Shown here: positions 53,257 through 61,375 of the stretch, in pieces
How the letters are laid out: the number at the start of each line of letters is the position of its first letter
Position numbering within the stretch: the stretch's first letter is position 1
From: Agromyces humatus
GTDB taxonomy: Bacteria > Actinomycetota > Actinomycetes > Actinomycetales > Microbacteriaceae
Reading direction: 5' to 3'
NCBI RefSeq assembly: GCF_021228295.1
Contig: NZ_JAJQPD010000007.1
Span: 124,001 to 188,000 of the forward strand
DNA: 64,000 bases
Notes under the pieces: generated by a model
Databases searched by the model: none
Told to the model about the DNA's origin: nothing
Seen by the model: only the letters and a program-made list of their open reading frames with translations
Position numbers and translations under genes: made by a program

Positions 53257-54167
53257 TCGTCGTGGCCGGAAGTCCGACTGAGGGGCCCGTCGAACTCCTC
53301 GTGAACGCGGCGGCCGAGCTCGATCTCGACATGCTCGTGCTCGAGGAGGAGCGCGCAGCGGACTGGCAACTCGAGGTGGAGTCGGCCGACGGGGTCATCC
53401 GGGCGCACGTCATGCACGAGGGCCGGCCGATGGACCTGTCTGCCGCCACCGGCCTCTACCTGCGCCTCACGTCGCCCGAGGTCGTCGGCGCCCCGACGGA
53501 TCCGCTCCGCGATGCCCGTCACGTCTCGGCGGTCGGCCTGCTCGCCTCCTGGGCCGACATCGCGCCGCTCAGGGTCGCCAACCGGCCGACGCCGATGAGC
53601 AGCAACGGATCCAAGCCCTACCAGGCCGCCGTGATCCGAGCCGCCGGGTTCAACGTGCCCGAGACGATTGTGACGAGCGACCCGTCGGAGGTGCTGGCCT
53701 TTCGCCGCCGACACGGGCGGATCGTCTACAAGTCGATCAGCGGCATCCGCTCGATCGTGCACGAGCTCACCGGGCCGAGGACCGATGACCTCGAGCGCGT
53801 TCGCGCGCTGCCGACCCAGTTCCAGCGGCTGCTCACCGGCGTGAACGTTCGCGTCCATGTGGTCGGGCGGGACGTGCATGCCTGCGAGGTGGACTCCCGC
53901 ACGATCGACTACCGCTACTCCGAGGGCGAGCGGGGCGCCGAGATGGTGCCGGCCGATCTGCCCGACGCGGTTCGCGAGCGCTGCATCATGCTCGCGCACC
54001 ACCTCGACCTTCCGCTCGCGGGCATCGACCTGCTGCGTGACGAGGATGACCTGTGGTGGTGCTTCGAGGTGAACCCGTCGCCGGCCTACAACTGCTTCGA
54101 GGAGCCGACCGGCCTGCCGATTGCCCGGTCGCTCGCCACGTGGTTGGCTGGTCGCGATGCCGCGTGA
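53253..54167 (+). CDS. RimK/graspetide-like ATP-grasp ligase
   Basis: 304 residues. Pre-ATP-grasp region (1-110), then NRPTPMSSNGSKPYQAAVIRAAG. The ATP-binding strand is GRIVYKSISGIRS with Lys160, and VNVRVHVVGRDVHACEVDS is the central strand. AGIDLL (Asp259) and FEVNPSP (Glu272, Asn274) form the metal site. Length and motifs fit ATP-grasp enzymes that join a carboxylate to an amine or hydroxyl of a peptide, such as RimK and omega-ester/amide (graspetide) ligases. The substrate is unknown; the K/E-rich tail of the M6 protein is a candidate. The start overlaps the companion gene. Confidence 0.82.
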   Translation: MIVVAGSPTEGPVELLVNAAAELDLDMLVLEEERAADWQLEVESADGVIRAHVMHEGRPMDLSAATGLYLRLTSPEVVGAPTDPLRDARHVSAVGLLASWADIAPLRVANRPTPMSSNGSKPYQAAVIRAAGFNVPETIVTSDPSEVLAFRRRHGRIVYKSISGIRSIVHELTGPRTDDLERVRALPTQFQRLLTGVNVRVHVVGRDVHACEVDSRTIDYRYSEGERGAEMVPADLPDAVRERCIMLAHHLDLPLAGIDLLRDEDDLWWCFEVNPSPAYNCFEEPTGLPIARSLATWLAGRDAA

Positions 54168-54198
54168 CGCGATGCGGCGTGACGCGATGCGGCGTGAC
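54154..54198 (+). repeat. Three 15-bp tandem repeats at the end of the ATP-grasp gene
   Basis: Units start at 54154, 54169 and 54184 (GCGATGCSGCGTGAC). The first carries the ligase stop codon (54165-54167); the rest fill the gap to the small downstream gene. Confidence 0.9.
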
Positions 54199-54215
54199 GG
54201 TGCGAGGGAGGGGGC

Positions 54216-54527
54216 ATGATGGTTCAGCCCATCGAGAACAGGGCAGGCCTCGAGTGCCGCCCGATCGGTCCCCCGGCGCCGGGTCCGGCCCCTGACTGGT
54301 CGACCCAGACCGTGCGGGTCGAACGTGTCACCGAGCTGTCGGGGTGGGCGAACCTCCTCGCCGAGGCGGTCGGCCGTGAGTACACGGCCATCGTGCCGCC
54401 GCACCTCGCGCCGGCGCTCGCCGCCGAGTCGGTCTGGCACGTCGAGGCTGAACTCGTGGGCCCTCACCGCATTGCGATCACGGGCCTCGCCTCCGACCTC
54501 GAAGACGGTCCTGCCGACGAGGAATGA
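54216..54527 (+). CDS. Small protein of the M6/ATP-grasp cassette
   Basis: 103 residues, no family recognised. A Pro-rich N-terminus ([13 protein letters not shown]) is followed by an alpha/beta segment ([27 protein letters not shown], then [19 protein letters not shown]) and an acidic end ([10 protein letters not shown]). A GAGGGAGGGG Shine-Dalgarno precedes ATGs at 54216 and 54219. No leader/core pattern of a RiPP precursor is obvious, so it is more likely an accessory protein than a precursor. It is the last gene of the cassette, convergent with catalase. Confidence 0.65.
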   Translation: MMVQPIENRAGLECRPIGPPAPGPAPDWSTQTVRVERVTELSGWANLLAEAVGREYTAIVPPHLAPALAAESVWHVEAELVGPHRIAITGLASDLEDGPADEE

Positions 54528-54608
54528 GCACGGCGAGCCTGCGCACTCGAGGCTTGCGAGCGCCCGGTCTCACGCGGAGACCGGGCGCACGCGACATCCG
54601 TCGGCCTG

Positions 54609-56069
54609 CTACGCGGCGGATGCCTCGACGCCGACCTCGGCGCGAAGCCGGGCGCCGAGCTGCTTGTCGACGTTCGTCCAGTACTGGAAGAAGCGCTCGC
54701 GGATGGCGTCGACCGTGATCGCGTCGCCCTGGCCGGTGAGGGTCTCCAGGAAGCGCGCCCGGGCCGCGTCGTCGAACACCTCACGGTAGAGGGTGCCGGC
54801 TTGGCCGAAGTCGTCGTCCTCGGCGTGCAGCGTCGCGGCGGCACGGGTCAGGGCGCCGTCGGACTCCCAGCCGCCCTCGCCCGCGCGCGCGGGGTCGGCC
54901 ACCGGGCCGCCGAACGAGTTCGGCGCATAGACCGGCACGTCGGGGTGGTTGAACGTGTGGCGCTGCGCGCCGTCCTGCGAGTAGTTGTGCACGGGCGCGG
55001 CGTGGGGGGCGTTCACCGGAAGCTGGTTGTAGTTCGTGCCGACGCGATAGCGCTGTGCGTCAGGGTACGAGAACACCCGTGCCATGAGCATCTTGTCGGG
55101 GCTGATGTCGACGCCCGGCACGGTGTTCGCCGGTGAGAACGCCGCCTGCTCGATCTCGGCGAAGAAGTTCTGCGGGTTGCGGTTCAGCGTGTAGTGGCCG
55201 ACCTTGATGCGCGGGTAGTCCTGCTTCGACCAGGTCTTCGTGAGGTCGAACGGGTTGAAGCGGTAGGTCTTCGCCTCCTCGTAGGGCATGACCTGCACGT
55301 ACACGTCCCACGTGGGGAACTCGCCACGTTCGATCGCCTCATGCAGGTCGCGGCGATAGTAGTCGGCGTCGGCTCCGGCGATCGCCTCGGCCTCGTCGTT
55401 GCTCAGGTAGAGGTCGCCCTGGCGCGAGACGAAGTGGTACTGCACCCAGAACCGCTCGCCCGCGGCGTTGATCCACTGGTAGGTGTGCGAGCCGTAGCCG
55501 TTCATCGTGCGCCACGACTTCGGCAGACCGCGGTCGCCCATGAGGTAGGTCACCTGGTGCGCCGACTCGGGCGAGAGCGTCCAGAAGTCCCACTGCATGT
55601 CGGCGTCGCGCAGGCCCGATCCGGGCAGGCGCTTCTGCGAGTGGATGAAGTCGGGGAACTTGATCGCGTCGCGGATGAAGAACACCGGGGTGTTGTTGCC
55701 GACGATGTCGTAGTTGCCCTCGGTCGTGTAGAACTTCAGCGAGTAGCCGCGCACGTCGCGCCACGTGTCGGGCGAGCCCTGCTCGCCGGCGACCGACGAG
55801 AAGCGCAGCAGCATCTCGCTCTTCGCGCCCGGCTGGAACACCGCGGCCTTCGTGTACTGCGAGACATCGTCGGTGACGACGAACTCGCCGAACGCGCCGC
55901 CGCCCTTGGCGTGCACGATGCGCTCGGGGATGCGCTCGCGGTTGAACTGCGCGAGCTTCTCGACGAGGTAGCGGTCGTGCAGCACGGTCGCGCCGTCGGG
56001 GCCCGCCGTCAGCGAGTGCGCGTCGCTTGCGACGGGTGCTCCGGTCTGGGTGGTCGTGAACTCGGTCAT
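54609..56069 (-). CDS. katA: Monofunctional heme catalase (clade 3)
   Basis: 486 residues, small-subunit catalase that degrades H2O2 in the cytoplasm. [20 protein letters not shown] carries the catalytic His, [23 protein letters not shown] the Asn, and [18 protein letters not shown] the heme-ligand Tyr. The C-terminus is short, without the flavodoxin-like domain. The ATG at 56067-56069 has GAGGAAATCG upstream. The Fur-family gene lies just upstream on the same strand, so catalase is likely under its control. Confidence 0.95.
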   Translation of the reverse strand: MTEFTTTQTGAPVASDAHSLTAGPDGATVLHDRYLVEKLAQFNRERIPERIVHAKGGGAFGEFVVTDDVSQYTKAAVFQPGAKSEMLLRFSSVAGEQGSPDTWRDVRGYSLKFYTTEGNYDIVGNNTPVFFIRDAIKFPDFIHSQKRLPGSGLRDADMQWDFWTLSPESAHQVTYLMGDRGLPKSWRTMNGYGSHTYQWINAAGERFWVQYHFVSRQGDLYLSNDEAEAIAGADADYYRRDLHEAIERGEFPTWDVYVQVMPYEEAKTYRFNPFDLTKTWSKQDYPRIKVGHYTLNRNPQNFFAEIEQAAFSPANTVPGVDISPDKMLMARVFSYPDAQRYRVGTNYNQLPVNAPHAAPVHNYSQDGAQRHTFNHPDVPVYAPNSFGGPVADPARAGEGGWESDGALTRAAATLHAEDDDFGQAGTLYREVFDDAARARFLETLTGQGDAITVDAIRERFFQYWTNVDKQLGARLRAEVGVEASAA

Positions 56070-56145
56070 CGATTTCCTCTCGTGGTGGGAATCGGCGCGG
56101 ACACGCCGAACACCGCCCCTGACGGGCGGTCGTACATCGGGCCGG

Positions 56146-56586
56146 TTACCCGGCTGCCTGGCACTCGGGGCACTGGCCCCAGAACGTGACCTCGGCGGTG
56201 TGCAGCACGTAGCCGTTGGTGGCAGACGGCGCCAGGCACGGCGGCTCGCCGACGACGCAGTCGACATCGGTCACCTTGCCGCATGACGAGCACACCAGGT
56301 GGTGGTGGTTGTCGCCGACGCGGATCTCGTAGAGCGCCGGCGAGCCCGCCGGCTCGATGCGACGCAGCAGCTCGGCGCCGCTGAGGGCACCGAGCACGCC
56401 GTAGATCGCCTGAGGCGATGTGGTCGGCAGCGAGCGCGACACGCGCCGGAAGACGTCATCGGCGCCGAGGTGCTCACCGGGCGCGAACGCGTCGAGCACC
56501 GCGAGCCGCGGCTCGGTGACCTTGAGCCCGGCGGCGCGCAGGCGGGCGGATGCCTCGTCGCGAACGGTCGGGATCGAGGAGGTCAT
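56146..56586 (-). CDS. furA: Fur-family regulator (peroxide/FurA type)
   Basis: 146 residues. Winged-helix N-domain ([34 protein letters not shown]), then [19 protein letters not shown] with the His cluster (94-96) and CxxC pairs Cys99/Cys102 and Cys139/Cys142 for structural zinc. Position directly before a catalase gene fits FurA/PerR/CatR-type peroxide sensors. The ATG at 56584-56586 lies 20 bp from an AT-rich dyad that should be its own operator. A 76-bp gap separates it from catalase. Confidence 0.92.
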   Translation of the reverse strand: MTSSIPTVRDEASARLRAAGLKVTEPRLAVLDAFAPGEHLGADDVFRRVSRSLPTTSPQAIYGVLGALSGAELLRRIEPAGSPALYEIRVGDNHHHLVCSSCGKVTDVDCVVGEPPCLAPSATNGYVLHTAEVTFWGQCPECQAAG

Positions 56587-56606
56587 GACTCCACCCTAGC
56601 CGGGTT

Positions 56607-56625
56607 GTTTTGAATAAATCAAAAC
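56607..56625. promoter_or_regulatory. Fur-type operator
   Basis: GTTTTGA (56607-56613) and TCAAAAC (56619-56625) are perfect inverted arms around 5 nt. It is the most AT-rich short stretch in the region. It lies just upstream of furA and likely mediates autorepression. Confidence 0.7.
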
Positions 56626-56713
56626 ACCGAGGATGCCTCGGGCACGGTCGATCCGTTCCGTCGCGGAGCGCGATCCACTGTCGGATGAGGCGCTGGAGCG
56701 CGTCGGCTCGTAC

Positions 56714-57433
56714 TCAGCGGTGCTCGGGGTTCGACACGAACCCGTAGCGCTCGCCGTCGTTCCACGCGGCCCGCGAGTTGCCGATCGCAGGGAACCCGCC
56801 GGCGTCCTTCAGCAGCCGTGCGACGTTCAGCAGGTTGTAGGTCATGAACGTCGTGTTGCGGTTGGTGAACTCGTTCTCGGGTCCGCCCGATCCGGGGTCG
56901 AGGTAGCTCGGCCCCGGCCCGACCTCGCCGATCCATCCGGCGTCGGCGCCAGGCGGGATCGTGTACCCGATGTGCTGCAGGCTGTAGAGGATCGACATCG
57001 CGCAGTGCTTCACGCCGTCTTCGTTTCCGGTGATGAGCGCGCCGCCGGTCTTTCCGTAGTACACGTACTGGCCCTGCTCGTTGAGCATGCCGCTCATGGC
57101 ATACAACCGTTCGATGAGCTTTCGGGTGATCGAGCCGTTGTCGCCCAGCCAGATCGGCCCGCCGATGACGAGGATGTCGGCTGCCTCGACGAGCGGCCAG
57201 ATCTCATCGGGCCACGCGTCGGCGGGCCATCCGTGCGCTCGCATGTCGGGATAGACCCCGGTGGCGACATCGTGGTCGACGAATCTGATCGAGTCGACGC
57301 TCACCCCGTTGGCCCGCATGAGGGCGATGCTCGCGTCCATGAGGCCCTGGGTGTTGCTGGGCTCGGGACTTCGCTTGAGCGTGCAGTTGATGAACAGGGC
57401 ACTCAGGTCGTCGAACTCCGGCGTCGTTGCCAT
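56714..57433 (-). CDS. Flavodoxin-fold NAD(P)H-dependent FMN reductase
   Basis: 239 residues, WrbA/NADPH-FMN-reductase-like. ALFINCTLKRSPEPSNTQGLMD is the phosphate loop of the flavodoxin fold, ADILVIGGPIWLGDNGSITRKLIERL the second flavin loop, and YYGKTGGALITGNEDGVKH the third. Probably a cytoplasmic quinone or FMN reductase. The start MATTPEFDDLS (57431-57433) is chosen because the fold begins there; longer in-frame starts run into the promoter of the divergent DUF3817 gene. Confidence 0.84.
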   Translation of the reverse strand: MATTPEFDDLSALFINCTLKRSPEPSNTQGLMDASIALMRANGVSVDSIRFVDHDVATGVYPDMRAHGWPADAWPDEIWPLVEAADILVIGGPIWLGDNGSITRKLIERLYAMSGMLNEQGQYVYYGKTGGALITGNEDGVKHCAMSILYSLQHIGYTIPPGADAGWIGEVGPGPSYLDPGSGGPENEFTNRNTTFMTYNLLNVARLLKDAGGFPAIGNSRAAWNDGERYGFVSNPEHR

Positions 57434-57545
57434 GACGCCGATGCTACTCGTGACGTTCCTCGACATCGAGCGATCCATCGTTCGTTCGATGCCGGCGCCC
57501 AGCGCGGCCTGAGAGCATGGAAGCATCCCGAACTCTGGAGCACCC

Positions 57546-58031
57546 GTGACCGTCGTGACCCCTGTCGCCACCCCCGTGACCCCCAAGCGCCTCTATCGCG
57601 GCCTCGCCTTCGCCGAGGCCGTGACGTGGACCATCCTCATCACCGCGATGATCCTGAAGTACGCCGCGGGCGTCGAGTGGGCGGTGCTCGTGGGTGGTTC
57701 GATCCACGGGTTCGTGTTCCTCGCCTACGGGTTCTCGGCGGTACTCGTGGGCGTCAACCAGCGCTGGAACCTCGGCCGCATCGCGTTCGCGGTGCTCACG
57801 GCGATCGTGCCCTACGCGACCGTGCCGTTCGAGGCGTGGCTCGTGAAGCAGGGGCACCTCGACGGCGAGTGGCGCCTCGAGTCCGGCGATCACCCCGACG
57901 ACGACAGCTGGGTGAATCGGATGCTCCGTTGGTTCCTCGCTCGTCCGATCCTGTTGACCGTGGTCGCGGTCGTCGGCATCGCCACCGTGTTCTCGGCGCT
58001 GCTCGTCATCGGACCGCCCAAGGTGGGTTGA
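57546..58031 (+). CDS. DUF3817 membrane protein
   Basis: 161 residues, DUF3817 (YczI-like) family. GLAFAEAVTWTILITAMILKY and SIHGFVFLAYGFSAVLVGVNQRW carry the family's conserved Glu and His in membrane helices. Two more helices follow, the last being ILLTVVAVVGIATVFSALLVIG. Function unknown. The GTG start has GGAG upstream. The last three codons and stop (AAG-GTG-GGT-TGA) are supplied by the first unit of the REP-like repeat array, so the end of this protein appears to have been shaped by the repeat. Confidence 0.85.
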   Translation: MTVVTPVATPVTPKRLYRGLAFAEAVTWTILITAMILKYAAGVEWAVLVGGSIHGFVFLAYGFSAVLVGVNQRWNLGRIAFAVLTAIVPYATVPFEAWLVKQGHLDGEWRLESGDHPDDDSWVNRMLRWFLARPILLTVVAVVGIATVFSALLVIGPPKVG

Positions 58032-58187
58032 CGAGCGAAGCGTCTCCCCGAGGTGGGTTGAGGAGCGAAGCGTCTCCCCGAGGTGGGTTGAGGAGCGAAG
58101 CGTCTCCCCGAGGTGGGTTGAGGAGCGAAGCGTCTCGAAACCTCGCACCGGGTTTCGAGACGGTCGCTTCGCTCCCTCCTCAACCCA
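58021..58187. repeat. REP-like palindrome with its left arm tandemly amplified
   Basis: Four 30-bp units (AGGTGGGTTGAGGAGCGAAG plus CGTCTCCCCG) start at 58021, 58051, 58081 and 58111. The last changes to CGTCTCGAAA and continues into the complementary arm (TTTCGAGACGG, then CTCCTCAACCCA to about 58187). It is the same family as 5443-5528. It lies between convergent DUF3817 and MFS genes. Confidence 0.92.
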
Positions 58188-58194
58188 CGAGGCT

Positions 58195-59415
58195 TCAACG
58201 GTGCACGCGGTTGACGAGCGCCGTCCATACCAGCGCGATCGTCGAGCACGCGAGCAGTGAAACGAACACCCACGGCAGCCCGCCGAGTCCGATGACGCCG
58301 TAGAGCACGGCGCCGAGCAGCGCCCCGCCGCCGATGCCGACGTTGAACGCCGTCGTGTAGAACGACGCCGCGGCATCGCGGATGCGCGCCGACGCCGAGT
58401 GCAGCAGCCGGGTGTTGAGCAGCGGCGGCAACGCGCCGAACGCGGTGCCCCAGAGCAGGAAGGCCGCGACCCCGACGAGCGGCACCTGCGGGAACAGCGC
58501 GAGCAGCGCGACGCCGAGCCCCGTCGAGACGAGTGCGACCGCCAGGCCGATCGTCGGGCGGCGTCCGAGTACGGTGCCGGCGAGCACGAGGCCGAGGGCG
58601 CCCGCGATGCCGTAGGCCAGCAGCATGGGGCTGATCGCGCTCGCCGGCATCGCCATGACATCGGTGATGAACGGGGCCACGTACGTGTAGAAGGTGTACG
58701 CGCCCACCATCGTGACCGACGTGATGAGGCACACGACGATGACCGAGACGAAGGTCGGGTCGGAGCGCAGGCGCAGCGGCGGGGCATCCGCTTCACCGGC
58801 GTGATGCCGCACCGGCGGCAGGAACCGCTGCACCAGCACCGCACCCAGCAGCGTGAGCACGCCGATGCCGACGAAGGCGAGGCGCCAGCCGAAGGCCTGG
58901 CCGAGTGCGGTGCCGAGCGGCACGCCGAGCACGAACGCGAGCGAGCCTCCCGCGACGCTGATCGAGACGGCCCGGGCGAGCTGCTCTTTGGGCACGAGGT
59001 GGCCCGCGTAGGCGCCGACGACCGACCAGAAGAGCCCGTGCGCGGCACCGCCCAGGATGCGGGTCGCGACCACCGTGGGGTAGTTCGGTGCGATCGCGGT
59101 GAGCACGCAGCTGACGGCGAGCACCGCCAGGGTGATCACGATGAGGGTGCGGCGCGGCACGCGCTTCGTGAGTGCCGACAAGGGCACGGTCACCACGACG
59201 ACCGTGGCCGCGAACACAGTCACGAGCAGGCCGATGAGCGGCTCGCCGACGCCGAGCTCGCGGCTCATGTCGGGCAGCAGGCCGGTGGGGATCATCTCGA
59301 TCGTGACCGAGAGGAACACGGCCGCGGCGAGCACGACCAGGCCGAGCCAGGGGAACGGCGGAGCCTGGGTGGTGCCCTGCGGGGGAATGGGGGTGACGGG
59401 AGTTGACGACGTCAT
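58195..59415 (-). CDS. MFS transporter (Ara/YdhP-type drug or sugar exporter)
   Basis: 406 residues, 12 helices, DHA1-type. TIEMIPTGLLPDMSRELGVGEPLIGLLVTVFAA, the loop-2 motif LSALTKRVPRRTLIVITL, and motif C-like GGSLAFVLGVPLGTALGQAFGWR are present. Similar to YdhP/AraJ arabinose or drug exporters. The substrate is unknown. The ATG at 59413-59415 begins MTSSTPV. Its stop lies 8 bp beyond the REP-like repeat. Confidence 0.88.
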   Translation of the reverse strand: MTSSTPVTPIPPQGTTQAPPFPWLGLVVLAAAVFLSVTIEMIPTGLLPDMSRELGVGEPLIGLLVTVFAATVVVVTVPLSALTKRVPRRTLIVITLAVLAVSCVLTAIAPNYPTVVATRILGGAAHGLFWSVVGAYAGHLVPKEQLARAVSISVAGGSLAFVLGVPLGTALGQAFGWRLAFVGIGVLTLLGAVLVQRFLPPVRHHAGEADAPPLRLRSDPTFVSVIVVCLITSVTMVGAYTFYTYVAPFITDVMAMPASAISPMLLAYGIAGALGLVLAGTVLGRRPTIGLAVALVSTGLGVALLALFPQVPLVGVAAFLLWGTAFGALPPLLNTRLLHSASARIRDAAASFYTTAFNVGIGGGALLGAVLYGVIGLGGLPWVFVSLLACSTIALVWTALVNRVHR

Positions 59416-59542
59416 GCGATACCTGAGCGGAAAGGCGTCTCCCGCGGGCGCGGCGCGGGCTTCGCGTGGCGCACGACGGCGGGTCGACTGCGCGCCGATG
59501 TGCGCGCCCAGGGTCACCGCGAACCGGCGACCACGGGCAAGT

Positions 59543-61207
59543 CTACCGGGCGACCCCTGCTTCGCGCCCGGGGGCGGCCAAGAGGTACGACCGTCCGACG
59601 CGCGTCGCTGCGTCGATATGCTGATCGATCGCCTGCCGTATGTCGCTCGCTGCGCGAGCGCGACGTGCGCCGCCGAGCTGTTCGGAGAGTACGTCGCGCA
59701 CGAGCGAGTGCGCAAACCGGAAGCACCCGTTGATGGTGCCATCGGCCCATACCGGCTCGACTTCGAGGATGACGCCGGAGTGCCGTGCGATGCGCAGGAG
59801 GCGGCGCTCGAGCCGGTCTGAGGACCATCTCGCTTCACCCGACACGGATGCCGAGAGTCCTGCGTGCACCTCCGTCACTGTGAACTCGAGGCCCGCCACC
59901 GCGGCGACCCGCAAGAGCTCGCGGTCCTCAGGGGCGAACCGGTCGATGCTGTACGAGACCACGCGGCGCACACCTGGCGGTATGCCGAGTCGCGCAATCG
60001 GGCCGCGAGCGCGAAGCCCGCCGCCGCCGCCGTCGTCGTACAACGCATCTTCGGCGATGAGCCATTCGATGAGCGTCGTCGCGAACAACGGGTTGCCCTC
60101 GGTTCTCGTGAACACCTGCGCCGCGAGTCCGGCTGATGCGACCGCCGGTGCGAGGCGGGATGCCAGCACCGCGGCGACTCCGGTCTCGCCGAGGGGCGCC
60201 AGTTCGAGATGTCGGCAGGCGCGCCGCGCCAACACACTCCTGAGGACCTCGCCGAGCGGATGCCGGCGGCGCCCGGCGGCATCGGGCCGGTACGTTGCGA
60301 GCACCAGCACGCGTGCTGAGGTCGATCGTTGGGCGAGGTAGGAGATCATCTCGATGGTCGAACGATCACCGGCATCGAGGTCTTCGAGCACCAGCACCAC
60401 GGGAGCAACGGCCGACATCGCGTCGAGGGCGTCGGCGGCCTCACGCTGCAGACGTCCGGCCGATCGGCCGATCGCCTGGCGACGCACCCGATCGACGGCT
60501 GCCGGGTCGACGACTCCGGGCAGCTGCGCCAGCCAATCGGGCGCGACCTCCGACAGGATCCCGCGGAACCGTGCTCCGTTCGGTCCTCGGCACAGAGCAC
60601 CCATCGCATCGAGGAGCGGCAGGTACGGCTCCGTGCTGTGGAGGTCGACGCAACGCGCTTCGCCGAGCACGGCGAGTCCGGTGCCGCGGAATCGTGCCAG
60701 GAAGGCCTGCACGAGCGTCGTCTTGCCCGCTCCGACCTCACCCGCGATGAACCCGACCGTGCGGACGCCCGAACTCGCCGAATGCCACCACCCATCGAGC
60801 TCCGCCAACTCGGACTGTCGTACGACCGGCGACCGTGCATCGCCGGGCGCGGACTCGCGCATCGTCGCCACCGGCGCGATGAAGCGGTAGCCGCGGCGGT
60901 ACACCGTTGCGATGAAGTGCGCGATCTTCGGCTGCTCGTGCAGCGCCCGACGCAGTTCCGCGACGCACACCGTGAGGGACTCATCGCCCGCCATCCCACC
61001 CCATACCCGGTCGAGGAGGTCGGTCTTCGCCACGACCTCGCCGGCGTGCGCGACCAGCACTGCGAGCACGCCCGCGGTCTTCGGCCGAAGGTGCACCTCG
61101 ACGCCGTCGCGGATCAGCGCCCCACTCGCCGGCTCGAATCGGAACTCGCCGAACGAGTACGCCGGCGACGCCATGAATGGCGCGACCTCGATCGAGTGCC
61201 CGACCAT
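59543..61207 (-). CDS. OmpR-type winged helix fused to AAA/NACHT-like ATPase regulator
   Basis: 554 residues. An N-terminal Trans_reg_C winged helix (about 15-112: LRPKTAGVLAVLVAHAGEVVAKTDLLDRVWG, VYRRGYRFIAPV) leads to an ATPase module with Walker A GEVGAGKT (156-163), Walker B VVLVLEDLDAGD and a sensor region ATYRP. It ends soon after the C-terminal helical part, without the long TPR block of many such regulators. An ATP-dependent transcription factor with unknown signal. Starts at 61207 or 61174 (MASPAYSFGEF) are both possible. It lies downstream of the RHS gene on the same strand. Confidence 0.8.
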   Translation of the reverse strand: MVGHSIEVAPFMASPAYSFGEFRFEPASGALIRDGVEVHLRPKTAGVLAVLVAHAGEVVAKTDLLDRVWGGMAGDESLTVCVAELRRALHEQPKIAHFIATVYRRGYRFIAPVATMRESAPGDARSPVVRQSELAELDGWWHSASSGVRTVGFIAGEVGAGKTTLVQAFLARFRGTGLAVLGEARCVDLHSTEPYLPLLDAMGALCRGPNGARFRGILSEVAPDWLAQLPGVVDPAAVDRVRRQAIGRSAGRLQREAADALDAMSAVAPVVLVLEDLDAGDRSTIEMISYLAQRSTSARVLVLATYRPDAAGRRRHPLGEVLRSVLARRACRHLELAPLGETGVAAVLASRLAPAVASAGLAAQVFTRTEGNPLFATTLIEWLIAEDALYDDGGGGGLRARGPIARLGIPPGVRRVVSYSIDRFAPEDRELLRVAAVAGLEFTVTEVHAGLSASVSGEARWSSDRLERRLLRIARHSGVILEVEPVWADGTINGCFRFAHSLVRDVLSEQLGGARRARAASDIRQAIDQHIDAATRVGRSYLLAAPGREAGVAR

Positions 61208-61375
61208 GCGCCATCCGTTCGCCGGCTTGCGTCAGCCTCGCAAAGCCACGCATCCGCGAGGTCGTCCGTTCGAAGGCTAGTTGAAAGACATCGTCGAGAC
61301 ACGACACCAGTTGTGGGGTCGGCTCGCCTCGAATGTTCGTCGTGTGGTGGGTGCGATGCTTGCGGTCGCCGCGGC

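Noticed and set aside
54216..54527. Small cassette gene as a RiPP precursor
   Set aside because: No repeated core, no Thr/Glu- or Lys/Glu-rich C-terminal motif and a folded-looking alpha/beta pattern; kept as an accessory protein of unknown role.
58021..58140. Possible CRISPR array (30-bp regularly spaced repeats)
   Set aside because: Units are directly adjacent with no spacers, and the last unit runs into the complementary arm of a palindrome; no cas genes are present.
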